A DNA stretch of 64,000 nucleotides from Corynebacterium halotolerans YIM 70093 = DSM 44683 (GTDB taxonomy: Bacteria > Actinomycetota > Actinomycetes > Mycobacteriales > Mycobacteriaceae), in assembly GCF_000341345.1 (NCBI RefSeq), contig NC_020302.1, forward strand, positions 538,075 through 602,074. Direction: 5' to 3'. A program made the translations under genes and the position numbers. The notes beneath the pieces are model-generated. The model was given only the letters and a program-made list of their open reading frames with translations. It did not search any database and was not told the origin of the DNA. Shown in pieces: positions 8,273 through 17,651 of the stretch; within the stretch, counting starts at the first letter, position 1; every line of letters begins with the position of its first letter.

Positions 8273-10558
8273 CTACCTCTGCCCGATGGGGACCTCAGTT
8301 GCCGGAGGGGTCTCGCCGTTGAGCCCCGCCGTGGTGGGATCATCGGTGGCGGGGGTCGGCGTCGGAACAACCGGCGGGGTGAGGACCGAGGCGGTGAGCA
8401 CCTTCGCGGAGTAGTTCAGGAAGCCGATGTGGGCCTCGAAGCGGTCGAGCACATCGTCGATGACCTGATCGCGGGAGATGCCGTAGAGGTCGTAGCCCTC
8501 GGAACCGGTCTCGGTGAAGACCTCGAGACGGTAGTACTCGTTGATCGTCGGGGAGGGGCGGGCGCCGAAGGTCGGCACCGCGGTGGGCACGGCCACCACC
8601 CGGTAGAGGAAGGTGCGCTCCTCGGGGATGTAGACGTGCAGCGAGTGCTCGGGGATGCCGGTGGGCGTCTCGTCCTCGGAGGAGTAGGAGACGTTGTAGC
8701 CCTGCTCCTCGAACTCGTCGGCGACCTCCTGGAGCGCCGGGGAGATGGTGGAGTCGACGAAGCGGAGGATCGACTTCTCGGTGGGGTAGTTGCGCATACC
8801 GGCGAGCCGCTGGCGCCAGTTCCTCTCGGGTGCCCGGCCACCGGTGGCGGCTTCCGTGCGCCGGCGCAGGATCTGTCCCTCGCGGTCAGCCTTCTCCATT
8901 CTCAGCGCCTTGGAGAAGGAGAACATGACCAGGTAGGCCACGATCGTCACGGGCAGGGCGAAGATCAGGGTGGCGTACTCCATGGTCACCACGCCGCCGG
9001 CGAGCAGCATGGCGATGGTGAGCACCGCGGTGATGATCGCCCAGTAGATGCGCAGCCACTTCGGGCCGTCCTCCGAGGGATTCGGGATGGAGGCGGAGAA
9101 GTTGGACATGACCATCGCTCCGGAGTTGGCGGAGGTCAGGTAGAACAGCAGACCGGACAGGGTGGCCAGGCCGATCAGGAACATCGCTCCCGGGAACATC
9201 TCGAGCAGGGCGTACCAGCCGCGCTCGGGGCTCTCGATGGCCAGCTCGCCGAAGGCGGTGTTGCCCTGGAAGACGACCTCGTTGATGGCGCTGTTACCGA
9301 ACAGGGACACTATGACCAGGTCACAGAGGACGGGGATGGTGATGGCGGCGATGACGAACTCGCGCAGGGTGCGGCCACGGGAGATACGGGCCAGGAACAG
9401 GCCGACGAACGGTCCCCAGGCGAGCCAGAACGCCCAGAAGAAGAGGGTGGCACCGGACATCCACTCGGCGCCGCCGGACTCGTAGCCCATGGTCTGGGTG
9501 ATGCGCTCGGGCATGGTCCAGAAGAAGCGGCCGATGTTCTCGACCAGGGCGTTGAGCAGGAAGGCGGTCTTGCCGGTGACGAGGATGTAGAGCATCATCG
9601 CCGCGGCGACCCACAGGTTCGCCTCGGAGATGAAGCGGATGCCCTTGTCGACGCCCGAGGTGCACGCCGCGATCGTCATGACGACGGCGACGAGCACGAG
9701 GGCGATCTGCAGGCCGAGGCCCTGCGGCAGGCCGAAGAGCAGCGAGAAGCCCACGTTGAGCAGGACGACGCCGATGCCCATCGAGGTGGCCACGCCCATG
9801 ACGGTGCCCACCAGGACGATGATGTCGAGAGTGTCGCCGGCGGCACCGCGCACACGCTTGCCCAGCAGCGGGTAGAGGGCCGCGCGGATGGACAGCGGCA
9901 TGCCCCAGCGGTAGGCGAAGTAACCCATCGCCATGCCGAGGAGGGCGTACATGGACCAGCCGGCCATGCCGTAGTGGAACATGGTCCAGATGACGGAGTC
10001 CTGGAGCGCCTCGGCGCTCTGCGGGTCCGCGTTCGGCGGGTCGATGTAGTGGCTGATCGGGCCGGTCACCGAGTAGAAGAGCATGTCGATGCCGACGCCG
10101 GCCGCGAAGAGCATGGCCACCCAGGTGACCAGTTTGTACTGGGGCCGGGAATGGTCGGGTCCGAGACGGACGCCACCCTCCCTGGACAGTGCCACCCAGA
10201 TGACGAAGCCGATGACGACGGTCACGGTCAGGACGTAGAACCAGCCGAGGTTCTCAGCGATCCAGTACACAATCGACTGCATCGTGTTCGCCGCGTTCGT
10301 CGGGGCGAAGATCGCCCACAGGGAGAAGGCGACGATGATGGCCGAGGAGATTCCCAGCACCTGCCAGTTGATGCGGATCTCCGTTCCCTTGGAAACCTCG
10401 GTCTGCCCCTTGAGCAGTTCCTTCGAGGACGAGGGAGGTCGATTTTCCTCTCGGTTGATCTCGCGTTTCGTACGCTGACGGTCACCGGAGAGGGTTTGGT
10501 TGACCGCGCGTCGGGTCTGTTCCTTCCGGTTCATGCTGGAGTCCTCGGACTCAGCCAT
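8273..10558 (-). CDS. betT: BCCT-family choline/betaine transporter (BetT-like)
   Basis: A 761-residue BCCT carrier. A basic N-terminal tail of about 65 residues precedes roughly 12 membrane segments (about 70-590). The family-conserved tryptophan-rich region WAFWLAWGPFVGLFLARISRGRT is present, as is YRWGMPLSIRAALYPLLGKR, which is close to the corresponding BetT segment. A C-terminal cytoplasmic domain of about 150 residues (ILRFVDSTISPALQEVADEF, then DVLDRFEAHIGFL) resembles the osmosensory tail of E. coli BetT. It would import choline, and possibly betaine, by cation or proton symport. The long open frame on the opposite strand is a codon-bias shadow. The family is certain; substrate is inferred. 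Confidence 0.88.
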   Translation of the reverse strand: MAESEDSSMNRKEQTRRAVNQTLSGDRQRTKREINREENRPPSSSKELLKGQTEVSKGTEIRINWQVLGISSAIIVAFSLWAIFAPTNAANTMQSIVYWIAENLGWFYVLTVTVVIGFVIWVALSREGGVRLGPDHSRPQYKLVTWVAMLFAAGVGIDMLFYSVTGPISHYIDPPNADPQSAEALQDSVIWTMFHYGMAGWSMYALLGMAMGYFAYRWGMPLSIRAALYPLLGKRVRGAAGDTLDIIVLVGTVMGVATSMGIGVVLLNVGFSLLFGLPQGLGLQIALVLVAVVMTIAACTSGVDKGIRFISEANLWVAAAMMLYILVTGKTAFLLNALVENIGRFFWTMPERITQTMGYESGGAEWMSGATLFFWAFWLAWGPFVGLFLARISRGRTLREFVIAAITIPVLCDLVIVSLFGNSAINEVVFQGNTAFGELAIESPERGWYALLEMFPGAMFLIGLATLSGLLFYLTSANSGAMVMSNFSASIPNPSEDGPKWLRIYWAIITAVLTIAMLLAGGVVTMEYATLIFALPVTIVAYLVMFSFSKALRMEKADREGQILRRRTEAATGGRAPERNWRQRLAGMRNYPTEKSILRFVDSTISPALQEVADEFEEQGYNVSYSSEDETPTGIPEHSLHVYIPEERTFLYRVVAVPTAVPTFGARPSPTINEYYRLEVFTETGSEGYDLYGISRDQVIDDVLDRFEAHIGFLNYSAKVLTASVLTPPVVPTPTPATDDPTTAGLNGETPPATEVPIGQR

Positions 10559-11014
10559 AAAAACTCACTTTCTGTCGGTCACACCGGCTGTTAAACCAGG
10601 TGGAAACGAAAAAATCGTTCCCGTGTCGGCGCCACCTTTCCCCCGCAGAACGGGCCCCCACCCTGATTCTGCAACGGCGCCTGTCCACGAGATATGCCAT
10701 CAAGTGTGTCCCGCGCCTCGATCTGCGCTGCACCGGCGTGTGCCTGGGACCACAGTGATTATAATGGAATTACTAATAAAATCAAGAGAAAGTGAGAGGT
10801 AAAGTAACTCATGTGGGGTGGCCGCGTCTCCCGCATGTCCCGCCGCGGGTGTCGGTAAACGTGCTTTCATCTGGGGGAATCATCGATAAAGCGCTCTCGT
10901 GCCCAGTCGGCTGGACCTTTACCCGCCGCAGCTGCGTAAAGTGGGCAGAGTCACTGAAAAGATGATCAAATTGCCATGGACAATTGATGGCCCCCGGAAA
11001 GGAACGGTGTAACG
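10559..11014. other. Intergenic region between divergent betT and formate/nitrite channel gene
   Basis: About 455 bases without a convincing gene. An AT-rich block at 10755-10812 carries the betT promoter (listed separately). Nearer the channel gene, CTTTAC at 10917-10922 and GTAAAG at 10936-10941 form an inverted repeat with a 13-base spacer, a possible operator. GGAAAGGAACGG just before 11015 supplies the ribosome binding site of the channel gene. Confidence 0.5.
10758..10785 (-). promoter_or_regulatory. betT: Putative sigma-A-type promoter of betT
   Basis: On the minus strand, TTGATT (10785-10780) and a perfect TATAAT (10763-10758) are separated by 16 bp, inside a distinctly AT-rich island. 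Transcription would start near 10750, giving a leader of about 190 bases before the betT ATG. Confidence 0.55.
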
Positions 11015-11806
11015 ATGAGCCTGAATGATGCGGCGGGATCAGCCGCCGTAAAAAAGGTCACACTCATGGAGAACGACTTCTGGCGTTACGCCGTGAGGTC
11101 CGTTCTCGCGGGCGTCTATCTGACGCTCGGTACCGCTTTCGCGGTCGTCGCCGGTCACGCCGTCGAGCAGGTGGCTCCCGGGGTCGGCCTGGGTGCGATC
11201 GTGTTCGCCCTGTTCTTCGGTCTCGGCCTCTACAGCATCATCATCCTGGGCGCTGAGCTGGCCACGGGAAACATGATGTACATGATCTACGGTGCGGTCC
11301 AGAAGGCCGTGACCTGGAACAAGGCCTTCCAGGTGATCGTGGTGTCCACCCTGCTGAACCTGGTCGGCTGTGTGCTGATCGGTTTCCTGATGTCGCAGGC
11401 GACCTCGTTCATGGACATCGGCCCGGACCACCTGGCCGCCACCCTGTCCGAGGGCAAGCTCAACAAGGACATCATCCAGCTGCTCATCGAGGGCTCCCTG
11501 GCCAACTTCGTGGTCAACATGGCCGTCCTGGGCGCGGTCTTCGCCAAGGATCACGCCGGCAAGTTCCTCACGGTCGTGTTCATCATCGCGGTCTTCGTCG
11601 GCCTGGGCCTCGAGCACATCATCGCGAACTTCTCGCTGATGTCGCTGGTCCTGTTCTCCGCTGACCCGATGATCGAGTCCATGACCGCAGGTAATGTGGC
11701 GATCAACTGGATCTTCGTCTGGATCGGCAACGTCATCGGCGGCGGCTTCCTCATGGGCGGCGTCTACGCCTGGCTCAACCGTGGCGACGACGTCTACCGC
11801 GACTAG
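11015..11806 (+). CDS. Formate/nitrite transporter (FocA/NirC family)
   Basis: A 263-residue FNT-family channel with six predicted membrane segments. Family features include the early NDFWRYAVRSVLAGVYLTLG, the channel segment GAELATGNMMYMIYG (FNT signature ELxTGNM) and IANFSLMSLVLFSADP near the fifth helix. FNT proteins are pentameric channels moving formate, nitrite or hydrosulfide. The fdhD gene 1.5 kb away suggests formate here, but this is inference from context. The gene stands alone between its own upstream region and a GC-rich hairpin. Confidence 0.9.
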   Translation: MSLNDAAGSAAVKKVTLMENDFWRYAVRSVLAGVYLTLGTAFAVVAGHAVEQVAPGVGLGAIVFALFFGLGLYSIIILGAELATGNMMYMIYGAVQKAVTWNKAFQVIVVSTLLNLVGCVLIGFLMSQATSFMDIGPDHLAATLSEGKLNKDIIQLLIEGSLANFVVNMAVLGAVFAKDHAGKFLTVVFIIAVFVGLGLEHIIANFSLMSLVLFSADPMIESMTAGNVAINWIFVWIGNVIGGGFLMGGVYAWLNRGDDVYRD

Positions 11807-11821
11807 TCCCACCACCACGAA

Positions 11822-11860
11822 CGCCGGCCGCGCACCCCGGGCAGGGGGACGCGGCCGGCG
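11822..11860 (+). terminator. GC-rich hairpin after the formate/nitrite transporter gene
   Basis: CGCCGGCCGCG at 11822-11832 pairs perfectly with 11850-11860. There is no U-tract, so it may be a weak or Rho-assisted terminator; it lies between convergent genes. Confidence 0.55.
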
Positions 11861-11883
11861 CTCGTCGTCGGTGGGGGCCGGGG

Positions 11884-12408
11884 TCAGTCGCCGACCATCG
11901 TGTACAGATCAGTGCGCATCGACGCCGGGTCCGCCCCGGGGCCCGGCTCGGTCACGTAGACCTCCCAGAACGGCAGTTGCGGTGCCGCCCCGCCGTCCAT
12001 GACCCGCCCGGTGAACTCGTCCCAGGCCTCGCCCAGGTCGTCATAGGGCCCAAGGTGGGAGACTGTCGCGATGCTGCCGCCGGGCAGTGAGGACGACTCG
12101 AGGACCACTCCGGAATCGGTGGTGACTGCCTCTGCGAGCAGCCGGTCGACGGGGACGCCGACCTCGAAGGTAGAGGTCTCGGTGGGCATGCGGTGGTGCA
12201 GCGAGAAGGCCGGGCCCACGGGCTTGATGCCCTCAACCTCCAGCAGCGGGAACAGGGCGGTGAAGGTGCTGTCGAAGACCGCCGCCATATCGGACATCGG
12301 GTGGTCGGTCATCTTCCGCACCACGGTGGGCACGCGCGTGATCTCGAGGAATTCGACGGCGGTACGCGGCTCGGCGTGGAGGTAGGAGGGATCGGGGGTG
12401 TCTGTCAT
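11884..12408 (-). CDS. GyrI-like small-molecule-binding domain protein
   Basis: A 174-residue protein resembling the GyrI/AraC-effector-binding (SHS2-type) fold, with AVEFLEITRVPTVVRKMTDH near the N-terminus and ATVSHLGPYDDLGEAWDEFT, the characteristic G-P-Y-x-x-L motif, near residue 120, then LPFWEVYVTEPG. Such stand-alone domains bind small ligands; no DNA-binding part is present. The ATG at 12408 is preceded by AGGAGG at a suitable distance, so the longer open frame is rejected. The biological ligand is unknown. Confidence 0.75.
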   Translation of the reverse strand: MTDTPDPSYLHAEPRTAVEFLEITRVPTVVRKMTDHPMSDMAAVFDSTFTALFPLLEVEGIKPVGPAFSLHHRMPTETSTFEVGVPVDRLLAEAVTTDSGVVLESSSLPGGSIATVSHLGPYDDLGEAWDEFTGRVMDGGAAPQLPFWEVYVTEPGPGADPASMRTDLYTMVGD

Positions 12409-12476
12409 CGCGCGCCTCCTCGACGGGTGGATGGATGGCCCCCAGCATACTCCCGGGGCTGCGCCGGGAGAAGGGG

Positions 12477-13286
12477 CTAGAACTCCTCGTAGGTCGCCGG
12501 ATCCTGGTCCCACAGCCGACGCCCGCCGTACGCCGCGATGGCGCTGACGGCGGCCACCGTCTCCGCGGACAGCTGCCGCTCGACGGCCGCGAGATTCGCG
12601 CGCTGTCGCTCGGGCGAGGAGGAACGGGGCAGCGGCACCGAGCCGACCGCCGCGTGCCAGGCGAGGATGAGTGCGCCCGGGCTGATGCTCTCGCGCTGCG
12701 CCAGGTGCAGGATGGTCGGGTGGTCCAGCAGGTCACCGCGGCCCAGGGGGCTCCACGCCTCGACGGCAATACCTCGCTCGGCGTGCCAGGCCAGCAGCTC
12801 TGTCTGGGGGAACCGCGGGTGCAGTTCGACCTGGTTGACCTCCGGGCGTACGCCGGTGGCCTCCTCCACGGCCTCGATGTGCTCAGGCAGGAAGTTGGAG
12901 ACGCCGATGTGGCGCACCAGGCCAGCCTCGCGGGCGTCGACAAGCCCCCGCCAGGCATCGATGAACCGGCCCTGCTTCGGGTTGGGCCAGTGGATGAGGT
13001 AGAGGTCCAGGTGGTCGAGGCCGAGGCGGTAGGTCGATTCCTCGAGGACGGTCGCGACCTCGTCGCGGGTCTGGAAGCGGCCCGGCAGTTTGCTCGTGAC
13101 GATCAGCTCGTCGCGGTCGATGCCCGAGTCGGCGATGCCGCGGCCGACCACGCCCTCGTTCTCATAGTTGTAGGCGGTGTCGATCAGGCGGTAGCCGGAT
13201 TCGATCGCGGCGGCGACCGCCGCCGCGCCCCGGCTGCCGCGCAGTGAGTAGGTGCCGAGTCCGATGGTGGGGAGGGAGATGCTCAT
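12477..13286 (-). CDS. Aldo/keto reductase
   Basis: A 269-residue NADPH-dependent aldo/keto reductase of the short 2,5-diketo-gluconate reductase type. The catalytic set is visible: Asp in RLIDTAYNYENE with its Tyr, Lys in ELIVTSKLPG, and His in LDLYLIHWPNP. VRHIGVSNF and VNQVELHPRFPQ are family signatures, and VPLPRSSSPERQRANLAA is the cofactor-binding stretch. The start is the ATG at 13286 (MSISLPTIGLGTYSLRG); the upstream extension of the frame is not conserved-looking. The substrate is unknown. Confidence 0.88.
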   Translation of the reverse strand: MSISLPTIGLGTYSLRGSRGAAAVAAAIESGYRLIDTAYNYENEGVVGRGIADSGIDRDELIVTSKLPGRFQTRDEVATVLEESTYRLGLDHLDLYLIHWPNPKQGRFIDAWRGLVDAREAGLVRHIGVSNFLPEHIEAVEEATGVRPEVNQVELHPRFPQTELLAWHAERGIAVEAWSPLGRGDLLDHPTILHLAQRESISPGALILAWHAAVGSVPLPRSSSPERQRANLAAVERQLSAETVAAVSAIAAYGGRRLWDQDPATYEEF

Positions 13287-13353
13287 GCCCCCGATGCTAG
13301 AGGCACCCGGAGGCGGCCGGAGGCACGGGCGGGGCGCGGGACGGGGAGCCGGG

Positions 13354-14184
13354 TCAGGACCGCTCCCGTAGTTTCCCCGAGTACAGGTTGAAGCGGTTCT
13401 CACGGGTGAAACCAGTCAACGCCATGCCTGCCTCACGGGCCAGTTCCACTGCCAGGGAGGAGGCCGCGGACACGGCCACCAGTGCGGGGAAGCCGGCCAT
13501 GACGGCCTTCTGCACCAGCTCGAACGACGCCCGCGAGCTCATCACCAGGATCAGGTCCTCGGCGGGCAACCGGTCCTCGAGCAGCAGGTGCCCGATGACC
13601 TTGTCGGCGGCGTTGTGGCGGCCGATGTCCTCGCGGATGACCACCGGTTCGCCGTCGAGGGTGAAGGCGCCGGCGGCGTGGATGCCCCCGGTCTTCCGGA
13701 ACTGCTTCTGTCCCTCCCGCAGCTTCTCCGGTAGGGAGACCACCAGCCGCGGGTCCAGCTCCACCGGGGTGATGGGGTGGGCGGATTTGCCCATGATCTG
13801 GTCGATCGAGGTGGAGCCGCACACCCCGCACGCCGAGGTGGTGGTGGTCAGACGCAGCGATTCCAGGCCGGGGGCGCGCACGCCGGTGGCCAGGTCCACC
13901 TCGAGCACGTTGTAGGTGTTCGCCCCGTCGGGGCCGGTCGCGCCCGCGCAGTAGCGGGCGGTGGTCACTTGCGTGGCGGAGTTGATGAGTCCCTCGCCGT
14001 GCAGGAAGCCGTGCACCAGCTCGATGTCGTTGCCCGGCGTGCGCATCGTGGTGGTCAGCGTGGGTCCGCCGACGCGGATCTCCAGCGGCTCTTCGACGGT
14101 GACCGTGTCCGCGCGGGTGTCGACGGTGACCGTCTCACCCAGGTTCACGCGGGTGACGGCGTAGTTCTGTGTGATGCGGCCCAT
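13354..14184 (-). CDS. fdhD: Formate dehydrogenase accessory sulfurtransferase FdhD
   Basis: A 276-residue FdhD with the sulfur-carrying motif ACGVCG (Cys119 and Cys122) and the segments ELVHGFLHGEGLI, GGIHAAGAFTLDGEPVVIREDIGRHNA (quoted in part) and SRASFELVQKA. FdhD takes sulfur from a cysteine desulfurase and delivers it to the molybdenum cofactor of formate dehydrogenase, which is required for activity. The DUF6457 gene lies 48 bases upstream on the same strand. In C. glutamicum these genes sit beside fdhF; no fdhF is visible in this window. Confidence 0.94.
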   Translation of the reverse strand: MGRITQNYAVTRVNLGETVTVDTRADTVTVEEPLEIRVGGPTLTTTMRTPGNDIELVHGFLHGEGLINSATQVTTARYCAGATGPDGANTYNVLEVDLATGVRAPGLESLRLTTTTSACGVCGSTSIDQIMGKSAHPITPVELDPRLVVSLPEKLREGQKQFRKTGGIHAAGAFTLDGEPVVIREDIGRHNAADKVIGHLLLEDRLPAEDLILVMSSRASFELVQKAVMAGFPALVAVSAASSLAVELAREAGMALTGFTRENRFNLYSGKLRERS

Positions 14185-14232
14185 GTCAGCCGACTACCTC
14201 CTTGCTCGGGTGTGTGTCGCTCCGGTGCGCAG

Positions 14233-14556
14233 CTACTTCTCCGCCGCTGCCCCGGTCCCGTAGTTCTCGCGGATGAGCCCGCTGACCCTGCCGATACGTT
14301 CGCGGATCACCGCCACCGCCTCCTCCTGCCCGGTGCCCCCGGGAATCGCCCCGCCGGACGCCAGGCCGACGAGGAACGCGGTCAGGGGCGCGGCGGGTCG
14401 GGAGGGACCGTGCGCGACGTCGCGGGTGAGATCCAGCAGATCCTTGATCACCGGGCGCAGCAGACCGGGATCGACGCCGAGCTCAGCGGCGGCGGTCTGC
14501 AGCCACTGGTGGGCGGTCTCGATGTCGCGGTCCGATTTCTCGTGCTTCTGACTCAC
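14233..14556 (-). CDS. DUF6457 (MobA-associated) small protein
   Basis: A 107-residue soluble protein (start SQKHEKSDRDIETAHQWLQT, then PLTAFLVGLASGG and AVAVIRERIGRVSGLIRENY) resembling the DUF6457 domain found fused to, or beside, molybdopterin-guanine-dinucleotide genes in actinobacteria. It starts with GTG at 14556, after GATGAGGAG; the longer frame upstream is shadow of the neighbouring amidohydrolase gene. It probably forms an operon with fdhD and helps formate dehydrogenase or molybdenum-cofactor maturation, but no activity has been read from the sequence. Confidence 0.72.
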   Translation of the reverse strand: MSQKHEKSDRDIETAHQWLQTAAAELGVDPGLLRPVIKDLLDLTRDVAHGPSRPAAPLTAFLVGLASGGAIPGGTGQEEAVAVIRERIGRVSGLIRENYGTGAAAEK

Positions 14557-14575
14557 TGCTGCATACTCCTCATCC

Positions 14576-15820
14576 TCACAGTGTATCCCCGGCCAACCAC
14601 GCGCCGGCCGCGACGACGATGGCCTGCACCCCGAGGTCCAGCGTCGGCCGGAGGTCGGGCGCGAAACCCGGGTTGTGGTTGCCCGGCGCATTCTCCTGGT
14701 CGGCGAAGCCGCCGATGCCCCAGTAGACGTACGGTACCCCCAGCGCGTCGGGGATGACGGAGAAGTCCTCCGAGGCCGGCACCGGATCCATGTCCACCGA
14801 ACGCTCACCGAAGAACGCATCGAAGGACTCGCGCACCGCCGCGGTCGACGCCGGGTGATTGTCGGTCAGCGGGTAGGTGTCGTAGTAGGTGAACTCCGGC
14901 TCCCGCGGGCTGCGGGAGGCCGCGCACTCCTGTCGGACGATACGCTCGATGGCCTCGTGGAGGTGCTTCTCGACGCCGTCGTCATAGGCGCGGGTGTTGA
15001 TGAGCAGCTCCGCCGAGTCGGGGATGATGTTGGACTTCGTGCCGGCGTGCAGTGCGCCGACCGTGACGACGGCCGTCTCCCGCGCCGGGATCTCCCGGGC
15101 GACGACGGTCTGCAGGCGCATGACGATGGACGAGGCCAGCACCACCGGGTCCACGCCCAGCTCGGGCATGGAGCCGTGGGAGCCCTTGCCGTGCACGACC
15201 ACCCTGATCGACGCGGCGGAGGAGAGCACCGGACCCGGGGTGGTGCCCACGTGACCGCCCGGCACGGAGGCCAGGACGTGCTGGCCCAGGTAGACGTCCG
15301 GGGTCGGCATGATCTCGGCGATGTCGTGCTCGACCATGTCGCGCGCGCCCTCGGCGGTCTCCTCCGCGGGCTGGAAGACCCCGACGAAGGTGCCCGCCCA
15401 CTGGTCCCGGTGTGCCTGGAAGGCCTGACAGGCGCCGAGCAGGGAACTGATGTGGACGTCGTGGCCGCAGGCGTGGGCGACCGGGGTCTCCGCCCCGCTG
15501 CGTTCGTCGAGCTGGGTGGCGTCGGTGGCGGCGTAGTCCTTGCCCGACTCCTCCCGGACCGGCAGGGCGTCGATGTCGGCGCGCGCGGCGACGGTCGGTC
15601 CGTCACCGTTGGCGATCACCGCCACCAGGCCGGTACGGCCCACGCGGTGAACCTCGATGTCGACCGCCTCGAGCTCCTCGCGGATGCGGCCGGCGGTGAC
15701 GTCCTCCTGGAGGGACAGTTCCGGGTGCTGGTGGAAGAACTTGTAGAGCTCCTCGCGCCGTGGACGCGAGGACTCGAGGTCGCTGAGGATCTCGGTGACG
15801 GCGGAATTGTTCAGACCCAT
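14576..15820 (-). CDS. M20-family metal-dependent amidohydrolase
   Basis: A 414-residue M20D-type amidohydrolase/peptidase (hippurate- or N-acyl-amino-acid-hydrolase group). ARADIDALPV carries the metal-adjacent Asp, HACGHDVH (Cys118, His120) is the metal-binding motif, FQPAEETAEGA supplies the catalytic Glu, and HGKGSHGSMPELGVDPV is the dimerisation-domain signature. Members remove acyl groups from amino acids or indole-acetyl conjugates; the substrate is unknown here. The stop lies 19 bases before the DUF6457 GTG, so cotranscription is likely but a functional link is not obvious. Confidence 0.9.
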   Translation of the reverse strand: MGLNNSAVTEILSDLESSRPRREELYKFFHQHPELSLQEDVTAGRIREELEAVDIEVHRVGRTGLVAVIANGDGPTVAARADIDALPVREESGKDYAATDATQLDERSGAETPVAHACGHDVHISSLLGACQAFQAHRDQWAGTFVGVFQPAEETAEGARDMVEHDIAEIMPTPDVYLGQHVLASVPGGHVGTTPGPVLSSAASIRVVVHGKGSHGSMPELGVDPVVLASSIVMRLQTVVAREIPARETAVVTVGALHAGTKSNIIPDSAELLINTRAYDDGVEKHLHEAIERIVRQECAASRSPREPEFTYYDTYPLTDNHPASTAAVRESFDAFFGERSVDMDPVPASEDFSVIPDALGVPYVYWGIGGFADQENAPGNHNPGFAPDLRPTLDLGVQAIVVAAGAWLAGDTL

Positions 15821-16251
15821 GGTGGTGCCCTCCTTGTGGCCGGTTCCGGGGATGGGACGGGAAACCGGGGCCAGCGGTTACCCTCGGGTCCACGGTAAAC
15901 ACTTCCGGGCGCCCCGGTCCGGGAGCCGCGGGTCGGGCCCGCACGGGCGTCTCCTACCACACCGGCGCGGGCGCCGTGCGATGTGACGGAAAAGGCATTT
16001 TGTTCTGGGCCATCCGCCGGGTAGAGTCGGTCGTCGGACTTGTGCGCCCTCTGAGGGGCACAGCACTTTTCCGGAAAGAACCGAACATTCCTACTTTGTT
16101 GTAGGCCCCCCGCCAGGACAGCGACCGCGTGGAAAGCGGCAGCGAGCGCCCCGGACTACTGAGCCCGGGGAGCGTAAGTGGCCCGATGGAACACACGGAT
16201 AACGCTCAGGTGGGAACGGGAACCGCAGCGAGAAAGGCACCAGGTCACCTC
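15821..16251 (+). promoter_or_regulatory. rpsH: rpsH promoter and leader region
   Basis: This 430-base gap has no supported gene. TTGTTC at 16000-16005 and TAGAGT at 16022-16027 (16-bp spacer) form a plausible promoter, giving a leader of about 215 bases. The leader contains a GC hairpin (CCCCGG near 16150, CCGGGG near 16165) and could mediate autogenous control, as is common for spc operons. The promoter is a pattern match only. Confidence 0.45.
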
Positions 16252-16650
16252 ATGACCATGACTGATCCTATCGCCGACATGCTGTCGCGCGTGCGCAACG
16301 CAAACCATGCGCACCACGACATCGTGTCGATGCCCTCCTCGAAGCTCAAGGCGAACATCGCCGAGATCCTCAAGCAGGAGGGCTACATCGAGAGCTACAC
16401 CGTCGAGGACGCCAAGGTCGGCAAGACCCTGACCCTCGAGCTGAAGTACGGCCCGTCGCGTCAGCGTTCCATCGCCGGCGTGCGCCGCGTCTCCAAGCCG
16501 GGCCTGCGCGTGTACGCCAAGTCCACCAACCTGCCGCAGGTCCTCGGTGGCCTGGGCGTGGCGATCATCTCCACGTCCCAGGGTCTCCTGACCGACCGCC
16601 AGGCTACCGAGAAGGGTGTAGGCGGAGAAGTTCTCGCCTACGTCTGGTAA
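16252..16650 (+). CDS. rpsH: 30S ribosomal protein S8
   Basis: A 132-residue S8 starting [20 protein letters not shown] and ending [11 protein letters not shown], with the RNA-binding signature [12 protein letters not shown] near the C-terminus. It binds the central domain of 16S rRNA. The ATG at 16252 is chosen because corynebacterial S8 begins [10 protein letters not shown]; a second ATG at 16258 is possible, and the ribosome binding site is weak. It is the first gene of the third ribosomal group. Confidence 0.97.
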   Translation: MTMTDPIADMLSRVRNANHAHHDIVSMPSSKLKANIAEILKQEGYIESYTVEDAKVGKTLTLELKYGPSRQRSIAGVRRVSKPGLRVYAKSTNLPQVLGGLGVAIISTSQGLLTDRQATEKGVGGEVLAYVW

Positions 16651-16667
16651 GGGAGGATTGAGCACAC

Positions 16668-17204
16668 ATGTCACGTATCGGTAAGAACCCGATTGCCATC
16701 CCGTCCGGCGTGCAGACCACGATCGACGGTCAGCACGTTGAGGTCAAGGGCCCGAAGGGCACCCTGTCCGTCGACGTCCCGGCCCCGATCACCGTCGCCG
16801 TCGAGGACGACCAGATCGTGGTCTCCCGTCCGGACGACCACCGTAAGAACCGCTCCCTGCACGGTCTGTCCCGGTCGCTGGTCAACAACCTCGTTGTCGG
16901 CGTCACCGAGGGCTACACCATCAAGATGGAGATCTTCGGCGTGGGTTACCGCGTCCAGCTCAAGGGCAGCAACCTCGAGTTCGCCCTGGGCTACTCGCAC
17001 CCGATCCTGATCGAGGCTCCGGAGGGCGTCACCTTCGCGGTCGACGGCACCACCAAGTTCTCCATCTCGGGTATTGACAAGCAGGTCGTTGGGCAGATCG
17101 CCGCCAACATCCGTCGTCTGCGGAAGGACGATCCCTACAAGGGTAAGGGCATCCGCTACGAGGGTGAGCAGATCCGCCGCAAGGTCGGAAAGACGGGTAA
17201 GTAA
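16668..17204 (+). CDS. rplF: 50S ribosomal protein L6
   Basis: A 178-residue L6 with its two repeated domains; it starts [20 protein letters not shown] and carries the C-terminal signature [20 protein letters not shown]. It binds 23S rRNA near the factor-binding site. A GGGAGG ribosome binding site precedes the ATG. Normal length and order within the spc operon. Confidence 0.97.
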   Translation: MSRIGKNPIAIPSGVQTTIDGQHVEVKGPKGTLSVDVPAPITVAVEDDQIVVSRPDDHRKNRSLHGLSRSLVNNLVVGVTEGYTIKMEIFGVGYRVQLKGSNLEFALGYSHPILIEAPEGVTFAVDGTTKFSISGIDKQVVGQIAANIRRLRKDDPYKGKGIRYEGEQIRRKVGKTGK

Positions 17205-17206
17205 GC

Positions 17207-17611
17207 ATGAGCAACACCGCAGAGAATCAGAAGCGCACCCCGGTCGGCAAGGACATCTCCACCCGCCGTCGTGCCGCCCGCGCCCGCCGTCACTTCCGTA
17301 TCCGCAAGACCCTGCGTGGCACCCCCGAGGCGCCGCGTCTGGTCGTCCACCGCACCTCCCGCCACATGCATGTCCAGGTCATCGACGATGTCGCCGGACA
17401 CACCCTGGCCGCCGCCTCCACCATGGAGCCGGACGTCCGCTCCCTCGAGGGCGACAAGAAGGCCAAGGCCGCCAAGGTCGGCCAGCTGATCGCCGAGCGC
17501 GCCAATGCCGCTGAGATCGAGAAGGTCGTCTTCGACCGTGCGGGTTACAAGTACCACGGCCGCATCGCCGCTCTGGCCGATGCCGCCCGTGAAGGTGGTC
17601 TGAAGTTCTAA
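17207..17611 (+). CDS. rplR: 50S ribosomal protein L18
   Basis: A 134-residue L18 containing [38 protein letters not shown] and [20 protein letters not shown]. It binds 5S rRNA in the central protuberance. The N-terminal tail of about 20 residues is usual in actinobacteria. The ATG follows the rplF stop by two bases, implying coupled translation. Confidence 0.97.
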   Translation: MSNTAENQKRTPVGKDISTRRRAARARRHFRIRKTLRGTPEAPRLVVHRTSRHMHVQVIDDVAGHTLAAASTMEPDVRSLEGDKKAKAAKVGQLIAERANAAEIEKVVFDRAGYKYHGRIAALADAAREGGLKF

Positions 17612-17651
17612 TGATCACCACCACCAAGAACATCTACGGAAGGATCGCGTA

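Noticed and set aside
7994..10594. 866-residue open frame on the + strand
   Set aside because: It runs antisense to betT, is charged/His-rich with no domain, and its codons are the third-position shadow of the real gene; betT on the minus strand is clearly a BCCT transporter.
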